The notes beneath the pieces are model-generated. The model did no database searches. It had not been told where the DNA came from and was given only the letters and a program-made list of their open reading frames with translations. Shown here in pieces: positions 24,406 to 31,833 of a stretch of DNA of 64,000 nucleotides; positions within the stretch are counted from its first letter, which is position 1; each line of letters opens with the position of its first letter. The DNA is from Anaerolinea thermophila UNI-1 (GTDB lineage: Bacteria > Chloroflexota > Anaerolineae > Anaerolineales > Anaerolineaceae), in NCBI RefSeq assembly GCF_000199675.1, contig NC_014960.1, positions 496,001-560,000 of the forward strand. The letters are read 5' to 3'. A program made the translations under genes and the position numbers.

Positions 24406-25581
24406 CTATAGTAAAGTGTTTTTCAAGCGTTTTTGGGCTATATCGCAATATTCTTGTGAAATATCAATCCCGATAAATTTACGCCCGAGTTTCTGAGCAA
24501 CAGCAGTTGTTGTTCCCACACCATTAAATGGATCTAATACAATATCCCCGACGAAAGAAAAGAGCTTAATAACTCTCTCTGCTAGTTTTTCTGGGAACAT
24601 GGCTGGGTGACCAAATTCTTTCATTTTTCTTTCTGGGGCAATACTCCATTTTGCAACTACCCATTCTTTGAATTCATCAGAAGTTATATCAGCATTTTTG
24701 GGGTCTCCACTTTTTTTTAGAGTACCTTTTGCAAAAATTTCGATGAATTCCCAAGTGTACTTAAGGTAAGGATTACTCGGGCTTTTCCAGGAACCCCAAG
24801 CAGTATATTTGCAATTGTAGTTATTTTTTTCCCACAGAATTTCGCCTTTCCATATCATACGTCTACTTATAAAGAAGTTGCTTATCAAATGATGCGATGG
24901 AATATAATCAGAAAACAGAGGCTGTATATTAACTGCTATTCGCCCACCAAATTTTAAAACCCGTATGCATTCATCGAAAATAGCAAATAATTTTTCAAAG
25001 TATAGATCCCATTTATGCGCATCGTCTTGCCTCTCATATTCAAGCCCAAAATTATATGGTGGAGATGTAAAAATTAGATCTATTGAGTTGTCAGGTATCT
25101 TCTTCAGAACTTCCAAACTATCCCCACAAAAAATTTGATTGGTCATTTCAGGTGGCAGTTGATTGCTGATTTTTGAAAAGTTATTGTCCTGCGCATAGTA
25201 ATACTGAGACCTATTTTGTTCTTTGGCTTTTCGGTTACGGACTTTTCTTTCAATATCAAAATTAACATATTGACGTTTTCCTGATCTGATACCATAACTT
25301 CCAATTTTGCTAACCTCCTCATATATTTTTTGCAGTAATTCTCCCGCTTTACGTGAAGAGCTAGGATTATTAGCAGAAAACAAGTCATGGGCGGTGAGCA
25401 TTTCAATGTTTCTTTGTAATAATTTGATATCTAATGTGTGGAAATAAAACACATATCCTATTGAATTTATTTCAACAAATGGGCGTGGATCAGGTTGTTG
25501 TGATAAGCAGTTATTAACAATATCCAAAACTTTTTTGTCTACTTCAAAATTTGTTAACTGGATGGATTTATAGTCTGCCAT
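24406..25581 (-). CDS. DNA methyltransferase, beta class, probably N4-cytosine
   Basis: The protein has 391 residues. Catalytic motif IV is TSPPYNFGLEY (about 178-188); the SPPY form is typical of N4-cytosine enzymes. The AdoMet-binding motif comes later, DPFNGVGTTTAVAQKLG (about 353-369), followed by FIGIDISQEYCDIA. Motif IV before motif I, with the target recognition part between, defines the beta class. About 150 residues of extra N-terminal sequence precede the GDSLEVLKKIPDNSIDLI segment. It protects host DNA from the endonuclease encoded 9 bases downstream. Expression of the methylase first fits a safe operon order. Confidence 0.92.
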   Translation of the reverse strand: MADYKSIQLTNFEVDKKVLDIVNNCLSQQPDPRPFVEINSIGYVFYFHTLDIKLLQRNIEMLTAHDLFSANNPSSSRKAGELLQKIYEEVSKIGSYGIRSGKRQYVNFDIERKVRNRKAKEQNRSQYYYAQDNNFSKISNQLPPEMTNQIFCGDSLEVLKKIPDNSIDLIFTSPPYNFGLEYERQDDAHKWDLYFEKLFAIFDECIRVLKFGGRIAVNIQPLFSDYIPSHHLISNFFISRRMIWKGEILWEKNNYNCKYTAWGSWKSPSNPYLKYTWEFIEIFAKGTLKKSGDPKNADITSDEFKEWVVAKWSIAPERKMKEFGHPAMFPEKLAERVIKLFSFVGDIVLDPFNGVGTTTAVAQKLGRKFIGIDISQEYCDIAQKRLKNTLL

Positions 25582-25868
25582 ACTTATATTTTACCTTACC
25601 TACATAACTATCTACCGATGCATAAGAAGCACACAAGTTCTTGGGTGAAATTCTCTTGAGCACCATTATAACAATACAATGGAAAAGGCAAGTTGATTTG
25701 AAATTCAGAAAGATTCATCTTTTACCTCCCATTATATTTGATTTATTGGTCACCATTAATTCCGATTCTCAATTCTATGCCTCTAACCATATAATGTGGT
25801 AAACATTATTGTGTTTATTTTATTCCAACTCTTTTACCGCTTTTCCAGAAATTGTATACAGCCTTTTC
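25582..25868. other. AT-rich gene-free flank of the restriction-modification island
   Basis: This AT-rich stretch is upstream of the methyltransferase and downstream of the small membrane-protein gene. On the minus strand TATAAT (25670-25665) is a plausible -10 for the R-M operon, with no clear -35. I see no tRNA, integrase remnant or direct repeat marking the island edge. Confidence 0.5.
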
Positions 25869-26120
25869 CTACCCCGCCATTTGCCTTGCCAGCCAACCCC
25901 CTGCCCACGCCAGCCCGCCCAGCCCCAGGGGATAGACAAGGAACAGGAAGACTGCATCCTGCCAGCGCAAGGCGCGCAGGGCTGATGTCAGCCCCTGCGC
26001 CGAGACGCTTTGCAGGAAGGTGTACCACGTGGCGAGATGGAGCGCACCCGCCAGCAGATTCAGCAGGATGGCGCCCGCCAGTACAATCCACCCAACCAGA
26101 AACATCCGCAGGATGAGCAT
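25869..26120 (-). CDS. Small membrane protein
   Basis: The protein has 83 residues when started at ATG 26120. Two to three hydrophobic segments are visible, MFLVGWIVLAGAILLNLLAG (about 5-24) and VFLFLVYPLGLGGLAWAGGW (about 57-76), separated by a polar loop. I do not recognise a named family. The start lies 12 bases after the methylglyoxal synthase stop on the same strand, so they are probably co-transcribed. No function can be assigned. Confidence 0.65.
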   Translation of the reverse strand: MLILRMFLVGWIVLAGAILLNLLAGALHLATWYTFLQSVSAQGLTSALRALRWQDAVFLFLVYPLGLGGLAWAGGWLARQMAG

Positions 26121-26131
26121 GGCGGATTCTC

Positions 26132-26587
26132 TCAAACTTCGCGGTGAATCTTGTGGGAGAAATCGGGCAGAATGCGCGTGTAGGGGCTTTCCATGAGCGG
26201 AGAAGAAATCAGGTAATCGGCAGTGGCGCGGTTGGATGCGGTGGGGATGTTGTACAGCACCGCCACACGCAACAACGCCTTCACGTCGGGGTCGTGGGGT
26301 TGCGGCTCCAGCGGATCCCAGAAGAAGATCAGGAAGTCAATCTTGCCTTCCACGATTCCCGAGCCGATTTGCAAATCGCCGCCCAGTGGCCCGCTTGCCA
26401 GTACGCTGACGGGCAAGCCGGTGTTTTCCATGATTAACTTTCCCGTCGAAGCCGTGGCATACAGGAAATGGCGGGCGAGTGTGCCTTTGTTGAAATCCAC
26501 CCATTCCAGCAGTTCCTGTTTCATGCCATCGTGAGCAATCAGAGCGATGTGTTTTTTGGCTTGAGAAACCAGTTTGCGTTCGTGCAT
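26132..26587 (-). CDS. mgsA: Methylglyoxal synthase
   Basis: The protein has 151 residues. Family marks are IALIAHDGMKQEL (about 15-27), YATASTGKLI (about 43-52), SGPLGGDLQIGSGI (about 65-78), and IDFLIFFWDPLEPQPHDPDV with the catalytic Asp residues (about 83-102). It converts dihydroxyacetone phosphate to methylglyoxal and phosphate, a bypass when phosphate is limiting. GAAAGGCAG precedes the ATG. Part of its 5' end recurs in decayed form at about 28.27 kb. Confidence 0.94.
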   Translation of the reverse strand: MHERKLVSQAKKHIALIAHDGMKQELLEWVDFNKGTLARHFLYATASTGKLIMENTGLPVSVLASGPLGGDLQIGSGIVEGKIDFLIFFWDPLEPQPHDPDVKALLRVAVLYNIPTASNRATADYLISSPLMESPYTRILPDFSHKIHREV

Positions 26588-26722
26588 GTGTGCCTGCCTT
26601 TCTTGACCGTCTCTGTCACCATTATATCCATAACCCGGTAAAGAGTATTCGAATGCGGGTGAAGAAATTGTTAAGGTTTTTCACATTATTGCAAACTGAA
26701 AATGCGCCCCGGCAATGGCTCC

Positions 26723-26781
26723 ATAGTGTTGCACTATCAGAGTTTTTAAATGTTGACAACTATTATTTTTTTTTTTATAAT
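26723..26781 (+). promoter_or_regulatory. Consensus sigma70-type promoter with upstream inverted repeat
   Basis: TTGACA (26753-26758), a 17-base T-rich spacer and TATAAT (26776-26781) give a perfect consensus. ATAGTG-TTG-CACTAT, a perfect 6-3-6 inverted repeat, lies just upstream at 26723-26737. It drives the two-gene exported cassette that starts at 26863. Confidence 0.85.
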
Positions 26782-26862
26782 ATAGGCAAAAGTGTTTATT
26801 ACCAAACATTACCGCATTAAAGATTTCAAAGTTTATCCCTGAATATTGTGAAAGGATTCTGT

Positions 26863-27750
26863 ATGTCCGACAAACGGTACTTCTGGATAGGAACATTGCT
26901 TCTGTTTGGAGTTCTGGTATTTCTTGTTCAACAGGAAATTGTTCGCGCCTCTGCGCTTGAAAAAGACCAGGCGCGGGATTTTGTCCAATACACGTTAGTT
27001 GAACATATTATCCCCGACGATGTAGATCTGTCCGTAGATTGGACCCGAGAATCTCCAACAGTTGACAGGCAAGAATTAGCAAAAGCCCTTGAACGGATTG
27101 AGGCTATCCCCTCGTTTCATGGCCCCGGTTGGGTGCATCGGGTGTACGTTGGTTATCAGGTACCGCCCGATCCTCCGCATCCACTCCATCCTAAGGACGG
27201 TTATCATGTTCTGGAAGAGTGGTTGTACGTCAATAAGGTTGGTGTGGTAGAGAAAATTTTGCAAACCAGTGCTGACCTGCAGGGGAATCTTTTGCAGGAG
27301 ATTGCTTGTGCGGAGGAAATTTGTGGCAACCTTTCAAAAGCCGGGCTTGTGGAATTCAAGGATGAGCCTCTGACTCAGCCTTTCCAGCCATATCGTTTTA
27401 ACCAGAATGAGGCTCCAGCGCTTCTTCAAGAATTATACGCTTCTAACAAGGAAACTTGGGGGTGGATGGAAGAGCGAGAGATGGGAAAAACGCTCTTTGT
27501 TGCCTCTTATGGGAAAAATACAGCCGAACAAATAAGTCAGATTCCCGGATTTGAAGGCACGTTGATTCAGTATGGGATTCTGGTAGATTCGGGGGTGCTG
27601 GCACACTTCAGCCTGTACGAGAAGAGAGATGGTGCCTTTGTCCTGAATTCTACGGATGATCTGGTGCTCTTTGAGACTCTCCCGAGTAATCCTGAAATTG
27701 AACGCAGAATTGCCTCGGCTGTAAAAATTTTGAAGGAGATAGCAGAATGA
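26863..27750 (+). CDS. Exported or membrane-anchored protein of unknown function (cassette gene 1)
   Basis: The protein has 295 residues from MSDKRYFW. One N-terminal hydrophobic segment (about 7-25, IGTLLLFGVLVFLV) would anchor it to the membrane, leaving about 265 residues outside. The outside part has a histidine/proline-rich patch (YQVPPDPPHPLHPKDGYHVLEEW, about 97-119) that could bind metal, and an acidic surface. I recognise no family. GAAAGG precedes the ATG, after a near-perfect promoter. It overlaps the next gene by an ATGA, so the two products are made together. Confidence 0.7.
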   Translation: MSDKRYFWIGTLLLFGVLVFLVQQEIVRASALEKDQARDFVQYTLVEHIIPDDVDLSVDWTRESPTVDRQELAKALERIEAIPSFHGPGWVHRVYVGYQVPPDPPHPLHPKDGYHVLEEWLYVNKVGVVEKILQTSADLQGNLLQEIACAEEICGNLSKAGLVEFKDEPLTQPFQPYRFNQNEAPALLQELYASNKETWGWMEEREMGKTLFVASYGKNTAEQISQIPGFEGTLIQYGILVDSGVLAHFSLYEKRDGAFVLNSTDDLVLFETLPSNPEIERRIASAVKILKEIAE

Positions 27751-28253
27751 GCAGGTTTCCTTCAAAATGCTCAAAATCTTTTATTACGGCGATTTTTTTA
27801 TCGCTCGTGTGTGGTTTGGTAATTGTCTATGCCAACACGGACGCAAAGCACGCGATAGTTTATATCAGGGGAGTCCAGACTGCTATAGAAGAAAATGGAA
27901 CTGCAAGTGATTATCGAGATGGAAGCCATGGATTATGTAGCTGGACTAATAACAATATTGGTTCAGCGCAACCTTCATATCGGGTATTAGATCCTTCTAG
28001 TTGCTGGACAGTTTGCCAAAACACCGGTTTTGAAATTCAACGTATAAACCTGGGAAAACGTCAAACGACAAACTGGTATCAAAGTGTTTCCGCCCTTCCA
28101 ACGTATCGCCATGTTCTTTGTATGAGCCGGAATGGTTATATCAATCGTGTAGTTTATGCTAACGCTCGCCATTTTATTTATCATGATGGTGGGGTGTTTG
28201 ATAATTGGACCTTTGCCAATCACATTGTTTCCTGTACATCTTGTAATCCTTAA
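27747..28253 (+). CDS. Cys-rich secreted protein of unknown function (cassette gene 2)
   Basis: The protein has 168 residues. A hydrophobic N-terminal segment (about 11-29, FITAIFLSLVCGLVIVYA) is a signal peptide with cut near VYANTD. The mature part holds at least six Cys (LCSW, SCWTVC, LCMS, and SCTSC at the end), which suggests disulfides outside the cell. The start ATG overlaps the stop of the preceding gene, a sign of translational coupling. No known family was recognised. Together the pair resembles a secreted partner with a membrane-anchored companion, but this is inferred. Confidence 0.65.
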   Translation: MSRFPSKCSKSFITAIFLSLVCGLVIVYANTDAKHAIVYIRGVQTAIEENGTASDYRDGSHGLCSWTNNNIGSAQPSYRVLDPSSCWTVCQNTGFEIQRINLGKRQTTNWYQSVSALPTYRHVLCMSRNGYINRVVYANARHFIYHDGGVFDNWTFANHIVSCTSCNP

Positions 28254-28269
28254 TCCTCTTTGAATATGT

Positions 28270-28495
28270 GAAAATTTCCAACAGTTCCCGTTTCATACTA
28301 TCGTGAGATAGCCAGAAGAAGAATGGAACAGGCGATGGCTTGTATCAACCATCTGGTGCTGGGCATTCTCCCGGGCAAACTGAAGTTTCGTTATCTTCCC
28401 CACGCTAGACGCTACTTTGCTGCTCATCCTGCTGAAGCCTTAGACTTCATTACTCGAATTTAAGAAAGTCCTGGAAATTGTTAAGGTTTCCCTTG
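28270..28495. repeat. Decayed partial copy of the mgsA head region, interrupted by a transposase remnant
   Basis: About 35 bases at 28273-28308 match the mgsA 5' coding region at 26503-26540 with about four differences, on the same strand. Read on the minus strand they give HDSMKRELLE, against HDGMKQELLE in MgsA. A 16-base exact match, GAAATTGTTAAGGTTT, follows at 28474-28489 and 26664-26679. A transposase tail (28302-28463) sits between them. The two copies bracket the 26863-28253 cassette. Confidence 0.6.
28302..28463 (+). pseudogene. Transposase C-terminal remnant (ISAs1-like)
   Basis: An open stretch of about 53 codons ends in TAA at 28463. It reads ..RRMEQAMACINHLVLGI.. then FRYLPHARRYFAAHPAEAL and closes with ITRI. 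The Leu-Asn-His-Leu helix followed by ARR-x-Y/F-x-A-x-x-x-EAL is like the C-terminus of ISAs1/IS4-type transposases common in Chloroflexota. The catalytic domain is absent, so it is a dead fragment. The assignment to ISAs1 is from memory of the pattern. Confidence 0.55.
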
Positions 28496-28533
28496 ACGCT
28501 TCCTGACGACATGCTATACTCCAGTAGGGTATA
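28493..28533 (+). promoter_or_regulatory. Promoter with CsoR/CstR-type operator over the -10
   Basis: TTGACG (28493-28498), a 16-base spacer and TATACT (28515-28520), with TG one base before the -10, form a strong promoter. TATACTCC-AGT-AGGGTATA at 28515-28533 is an inverted repeat with one mismatch in each arm match and resembles the ATACCC...GGGTAT sites bound by CsoR-family repressors. It precedes fmdB and the CsoR-family gene. Confidence 0.6.
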
Positions 28534-28563
28534 TTGGAAACGAAAGGAGCAAGTTCATCGCCT

Positions 28564-28785
28564 ATGCCGTTGTACGAGTACCATTGCGATGAGTGCCAGG
28601 AAGATTTCGAAAAACTGGTCAGCCTGAGCGAGTGCGACGTCAACCCGCGCTGTCCTGCCTGCGGCAGTCTGCGCACCCGCAGGCAGATTTCCACCTTTGC
28701 CACGCGCGGCTCATCGCCTACCTGGAGTTTGTCCTCGCCCTCTGCTTCCTCAGGGTGTTCTTCCAAAGGAAGCCTCTTCAGTTGA
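28564..28785 (+). CDS. FmdB-family zinc ribbon protein
   Basis: The protein has 73 residues. It opens with MPLYEYHCDECQEDFEKLV and continues with CPACGSL, so the four Cys (positions 8, 11, about 33, 36) form a zinc ribbon. FmdB-type proteins are small putative regulators. The C-terminal half is Ser-rich and disordered, usual for the group. The true start is the MPLYEY ATG. A longer frame beginning at 28534 lacks support. It is driven by the promoter at 28493 and followed by a hairpin at 28802. Confidence 0.8.
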   Translation: MPLYEYHCDECQEDFEKLVSLSECDVNPRCPACGSLRTRRQISTFATRGSSPTWSLSSPSASSGCSSKGSLFS

Positions 28786-28801
28786 GCGGGGTAAACCGCT
28801 T

Positions 28802-28827
28802 GCCAGCCGTGCGCTGGCTTTCTTTTT
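28802..28827 (+). terminator. Intercistronic terminator or attenuator
   Basis: GCCAGC (28802-28807) pairs with GCTGGC (28813-28818) around a 5-base loop and is followed by TTTCTTTTT. It lies between fmdB and the CsoR-family gene, so the latter may depend on read-through or its own weak promoter. Confidence 0.65.
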
Positions 28828-28844
28828 CCTTGTGAGGGTGTACA

Positions 28845-29126
28845 ATGAAATTGCGCGATCCACAATTACAGGAAACATTGATTCAACGCCTGCGCCGCAT
28901 CGAAGGACAGATTCGCGGCGTAGAGGGTATGCTGGAGAATCAGCGGGATTGCCGGGAAATTCTTCAGCAGGTTTCGGCAGTGCAGGCGGCACTGCGCAGT
29001 TTCAGCCGTTCCCTGCTGGAAGAGTACGCGGTCACCTGCCTGCTGGATGAAGAAGCCCGCACTGACCCGCGCCTTGCCGAGAAGAATTTGCGCGAATTGA
29101 TTGAGTTGATTACGAGAGCACAATAA
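28845..29126 (+). CDS. CsoR/RcnR/FrmR-family repressor, CstR-like Cys pattern
   Basis: The protein has 93 residues. The family signature RLRRIEGQIRGV lies at 15-26. Cys36 and Cys65 occupy the two conserved thiol positions. Tyr61 replaces the His that CsoR needs for copper. A two-Cys, no-His pattern is that of CstR, which senses per- and polysulfides by cross-linking. The next gene, 13 bases on, is an OsmC-family protein, often met with persulfide or peroxide handling. The call of persulfide sensor is inferred. A fitting operator is present at 28515. Confidence 0.85.
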   Translation: MKLRDPQLQETLIQRLRRIEGQIRGVEGMLENQRDCREILQQVSAVQAALRSFSRSLLEEYAVTCLLDEEARTDPRLAEKNLRELIELITRAQ

Positions 29127-29139
29127 AGGGAGAGAAAAA

Positions 29140-29550
29140 ATGGCATCTGCACGCATTAAATGGACGGGACAGAAAGAGTTTATCGGGGTGGATTCCACCA
29201 ACCATTCGGTGGTCATCTCCACACCTGCTGAAGGCACAGGAATGAAGCCCTCGGAATTACTGCTGGTGGCGCTGGCATCCTGCACGGCGGTGGATGTGGT
29301 GGAAATTCTCACCAAAAAGAAACTCACCCTCACCGGGCTGGAAATCTTTGCTACCGCAGAGCAGGAAGCCGATCCGCCGTGGACGTTCCGCAAAATTCAT
29401 CTGAATTATGTTTTCCGCGGTAAAGACCTGACCGAAAAAGCCGTGGAGCAAGCCATCGCCCTGTCGGAAGAGAAATACTGTTCGGTAGCGGCAACCATCC
29501 GCGGTAAAGCCGAGATCACCACCTCATACGAGATTCACCTCGAGGCTTGA
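29140..29550 (+). CDS. OsmC-family thiol protein
   Basis: The protein has 136 residues. Two Cys, in LASCTAVD (about Cys48) and EKYCSVAA (about Cys112), match the pair of redox thiols of OsmC/Ohr/YhfA proteins, whose fold forms a shared dimer. Most members reduce peroxides or hold thiol-linked sulfur. The mid-protein PSELLLVALASCTAVDVVEI is the characteristic helix. It is 13 bases behind the CstR-like gene, with GGGAGAG before the ATG, and is followed by a terminator at 29571. Confidence 0.88.
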   Translation: MASARIKWTGQKEFIGVDSTNHSVVISTPAEGTGMKPSELLLVALASCTAVDVVEILTKKKLTLTGLEIFATAEQEADPPWTFRKIHLNYVFRGKDLTEKAVEQAIALSEEKYCSVAATIRGKAEITTSYEIHLEA

Positions 29551-29570
29551 GGATAAATTGAAAATTCCCC

Positions 29571-29600
29571 CGCCGTCCGAACCTTTTCGGGCGGCGTTTG
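29571..29600 (+). terminator. Terminator after osmC
   Basis: CGCCGTCCGAA (29571-29581) pairs with TTCGGGCGGCG (29586-29596), with one G-T pair and a 4-base loop, followed by TTTG. Its U-tract is short. Confidence 0.75.
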
Positions 29601-29680
29601 CGTTAAAATATCGGGAAGTCTGAACCCTTCCCCACGCAACTGCCCGCTTTCCTTGTGGTTCTCATCATCTCTCCTTATGG

Positions 29681-30781
29681 ATGCGAGGTTTCTTGAACAC
29701 CCCTGATTCTTCTCTTTATTCTGGCGTGCTGGCGCGTTATGGCGCATGGATGGACTTGCCCGCTCACACCCGTCCGGTGACCCTGCTGGAAGGCAACACG
29801 CCGCTCATCCCCATGCCGCGGCTGGCGCAGGAACTGGGCGGCGGCTTCGAATTGTTCGTCAAATTTGAGGGCATGAACCCGACGGGTTCTTTCAAAGACC
29901 GCGGGATGACTGCCGCCATCAGCGAAGCCTTTGGGCGCGGGGTGCATACAGTGATTTGTGCCTCGACCGGCAACACGGCGGCATCGGCGGCGGCATATGC
30001 CGCCCGCGCGCAGATGCGTGCCATTGTCATCATCCCTGAAGGCAAGGTAGCGGCGGGAAAACTGGCGGGAGCGGTAGCGTACGGCGCGCAGGTGATTCAG
30101 ATTCAGGGGTCGTTTGACGATGCTTTGAGTCTGGTGGTGGAGATTTCCGAGCGTCACCCCATCGCGCTGGTCAATTCGCTCAACCCCTATCGTCTGGAAG
30201 GGCAGAAAACCGCCGCGTTTGAGATTGTGGATGCGTTGGGGAGCGCTCCCGATTGGTTATGCCTGCCGGTGGGCAATGCCGGCAACATCACTTCGTACTG
30301 GATGGGCTTCCGTCAGGATCACGCCCGTCGTTCCAGCGGACTGCCGCGCATTCTGGGCGTACAGGCAGAGGGCGCCGCGCCGCTGGTGCTGGGGCATCCG
30401 GTAGAGCATCCCGAAACGGTGGCAACCGCCATCCGCATCGGCAAGCCCGCCCGCGGCGAGCAAGCCCTGGAAGCCGCCGAGCAGTCCGGCGGGCGCATCA
30501 TTGCGGTGAGCGATGCCGAAATCCTTGCCATGCAGAGGCGTCTGGCAGGCGAAGGTGTGTGGGTGGAGCCTGCCTCGGCGGCTGGGCTGGCGGGACTTGC
30601 CCGCCAGTTGCGCGAAGGCAAAATGCGCCTGAGCGAGTTGCGCGGCAGGCGGGTGGTGGCAGTGTGCACCGGTCACGGGCTGAAAGACCCGGAGATCATT
30701 GCGCACAACATGCCCGCTCCCCTTCGTCTGCCCGCCCGCATGGACGCGCTGGAAGAAGCCATTCTGGGAGTTTCCCGATGA
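29681..30781 (+). CDS. thrC: Threonine synthase (copy 2)
   Basis: The protein has 366 residues. The PLP lysine is in NPTGSFKDRG (Lys72), ASTGNTAASAAA lies at about 94-105 and TGHGLKDPE near the end. It lacks the N-terminal zinc ribbon of the copy at 4.9-6.2 kb. It would turn O-phosphohomoserine into threonine. Its stop overlaps the thrB start by ATGA, which makes it the biosynthetic copy. The start ATG at 29681 lacks a good ribosome site; a TTG eleven bases on is possible. Confidence 0.93.
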   Translation: MRGFLNTPDSSLYSGVLARYGAWMDLPAHTRPVTLLEGNTPLIPMPRLAQELGGGFELFVKFEGMNPTGSFKDRGMTAAISEAFGRGVHTVICASTGNTAASAAAYAARAQMRAIVIIPEGKVAAGKLAGAVAYGAQVIQIQGSFDDALSLVVEISERHPIALVNSLNPYRLEGQKTAAFEIVDALGSAPDWLCLPVGNAGNITSYWMGFRQDHARRSSGLPRILGVQAEGAAPLVLGHPVEHPETVATAIRIGKPARGEQALEAAEQSGGRIIAVSDAEILAMQRRLAGEGVWVEPASAAGLAGLARQLREGKMRLSELRGRRVVAVCTGHGLKDPEIIAHNMPAPLRLPARMDALEEAILGVSR

Positions 30782-31677
30782 ACTTCACCGTGCGCGTGCC
30801 GGCGACGACGGCAAACCTGGGACCCGGCTTTGATTGTCTGGGACTGGCGCTGGACCTGTGGAATGAAGCCGAGTTTTGCTTTGAGGGCGAAGGCATCTGC
30901 GTGGAGATTCACGGCGAGGGCGCCGAGGCGCTCTCCAAAAAGCCGGACAACCTGATTCTCACCGCCTTTTTCCGCTTGCTTCACCAACTGGGCGCGCCGA
31001 AACCGCGCGGAGTGCGTTTGCGCGTACAGAATCACGTGCCGGTAGGTTCGGGGTTAGGCTCAAGCGCCTCGGCGGTAGTGGCGGGCTTGCTGGCGGCGCG
31101 GGCATGGAGCGGAAGGGACATCCCGGCGGAGCGTTTGCTTGACGTTGCTGTATCTCTCGAAGGACATGCCGATAATGCCAGCGCCGCGCTGTTCGGCGGG
31201 CTGACGGTTTCGGTCAACACTCCACAGGGCTGGCTGGTGGAACGCTTTGAACCCGCTCCAATGCAGATGGTGGTGGTGCTTCCACAGTTCAGTCTTTCCA
31301 CCCGTTCGGCGCGGCTGGCACTGCCGGCACTGCTGGAACATGGCGATGCCGTGTTCAACCTCGGGCGGACGGCGCTGGTCGTGGAAGCCCTGCGCAGGGG
31401 AGACCTGGAACTGCTGGGCAGGGTGATGGACGACCGACTGCACCAGCCCTACCGCCTGCCGCTCATCCCCGGGGCGCAGGATGCTCTGCGGGCGGCAAAA
31501 GAAGCGGGAGCGGCGGCAGTGGCGCTTTCGGGGGCGGGTCCCAGTTTAATCGCCTTCCCCTATCAAGACCCTGAACCCGTGGCGCATTCCATGCAAACTG
31601 CCTTTCAAAAACAGGGCGTGCCTGCACGGGCGTTTTATCTGCATTCTACCCCTCTGGGTGCGCAGATTTTGGGTTAA
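30778..31677 (+). CDS. thrB: Homoserine kinase
   Basis: The protein has 299 residues of the GHMP-kinase family. The ATP-binding loop is PVGSGLGSSAS (88-98). The N-terminal VPATTANLGPGFDCLGLAL (8-26) and the C-terminal GAAAVALSGAGPSLIAF motif are family marks. It phosphorylates homoserine, providing the substrate of threonine synthase. The ATG overlaps the thrC stop (ATGA). An in-frame upstream extension to 30253 lies wholly inside thrC and is not real. Confidence 0.95.
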   Translation: MNFTVRVPATTANLGPGFDCLGLALDLWNEAEFCFEGEGICVEIHGEGAEALSKKPDNLILTAFFRLLHQLGAPKPRGVRLRVQNHVPVGSGLGSSASAVVAGLLAARAWSGRDIPAERLLDVAVSLEGHADNASAALFGGLTVSVNTPQGWLVERFEPAPMQMVVVLPQFSLSTRSARLALPALLEHGDAVFNLGRTALVVEALRRGDLELLGRVMDDRLHQPYRLPLIPGAQDALRAAKEAGAAAVALSGAGPSLIAFPYQDPEPVAHSMQTAFQKQGVPARAFYLHSTPLGAQILG

Positions 31678-31773
31678 TATCCCCTTTAAATGCCCTCAGA
31701 ATAACAGGTATTCCCGGATGTGAGAACCTTCCCAAGCAGGACATAAAAGATTTTCTAACAAGAAAGAGGATGA

Positions 31774-31833
31774 TAAAATCTTTGCGCCCCTGTTGGGGCA
31801 GTTTCATCCCATATCGCGAGAGGTTTTTTCACG
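31774..31833 (+). promoter_or_regulatory. Putative extended -10 promoter and leader of the prenyltransferase gene
   Basis: TGA-TAAAAT (31771-31779) is an extended -10. The transcript would have a leader of about 50 bases with a GCGCCCC...GGGGCAG hairpin (about 31784-31801) and a GAGAGG ribosome site before the ATG at 31834. Confidence 0.45.

Noticed and set aside
25582..25868. Attachment site or integrase at the edge of the restriction-modification island
   Set aside because: No tRNA, direct repeats or integrase fragments could be seen on either flank.
30253..30777. N-terminal extension of homoserine kinase by 175 residues
   Set aside because: It is the out-of-frame reading of thrC. The true start at 30778 overlaps the thrC stop and begins a complete GHMP kinase.
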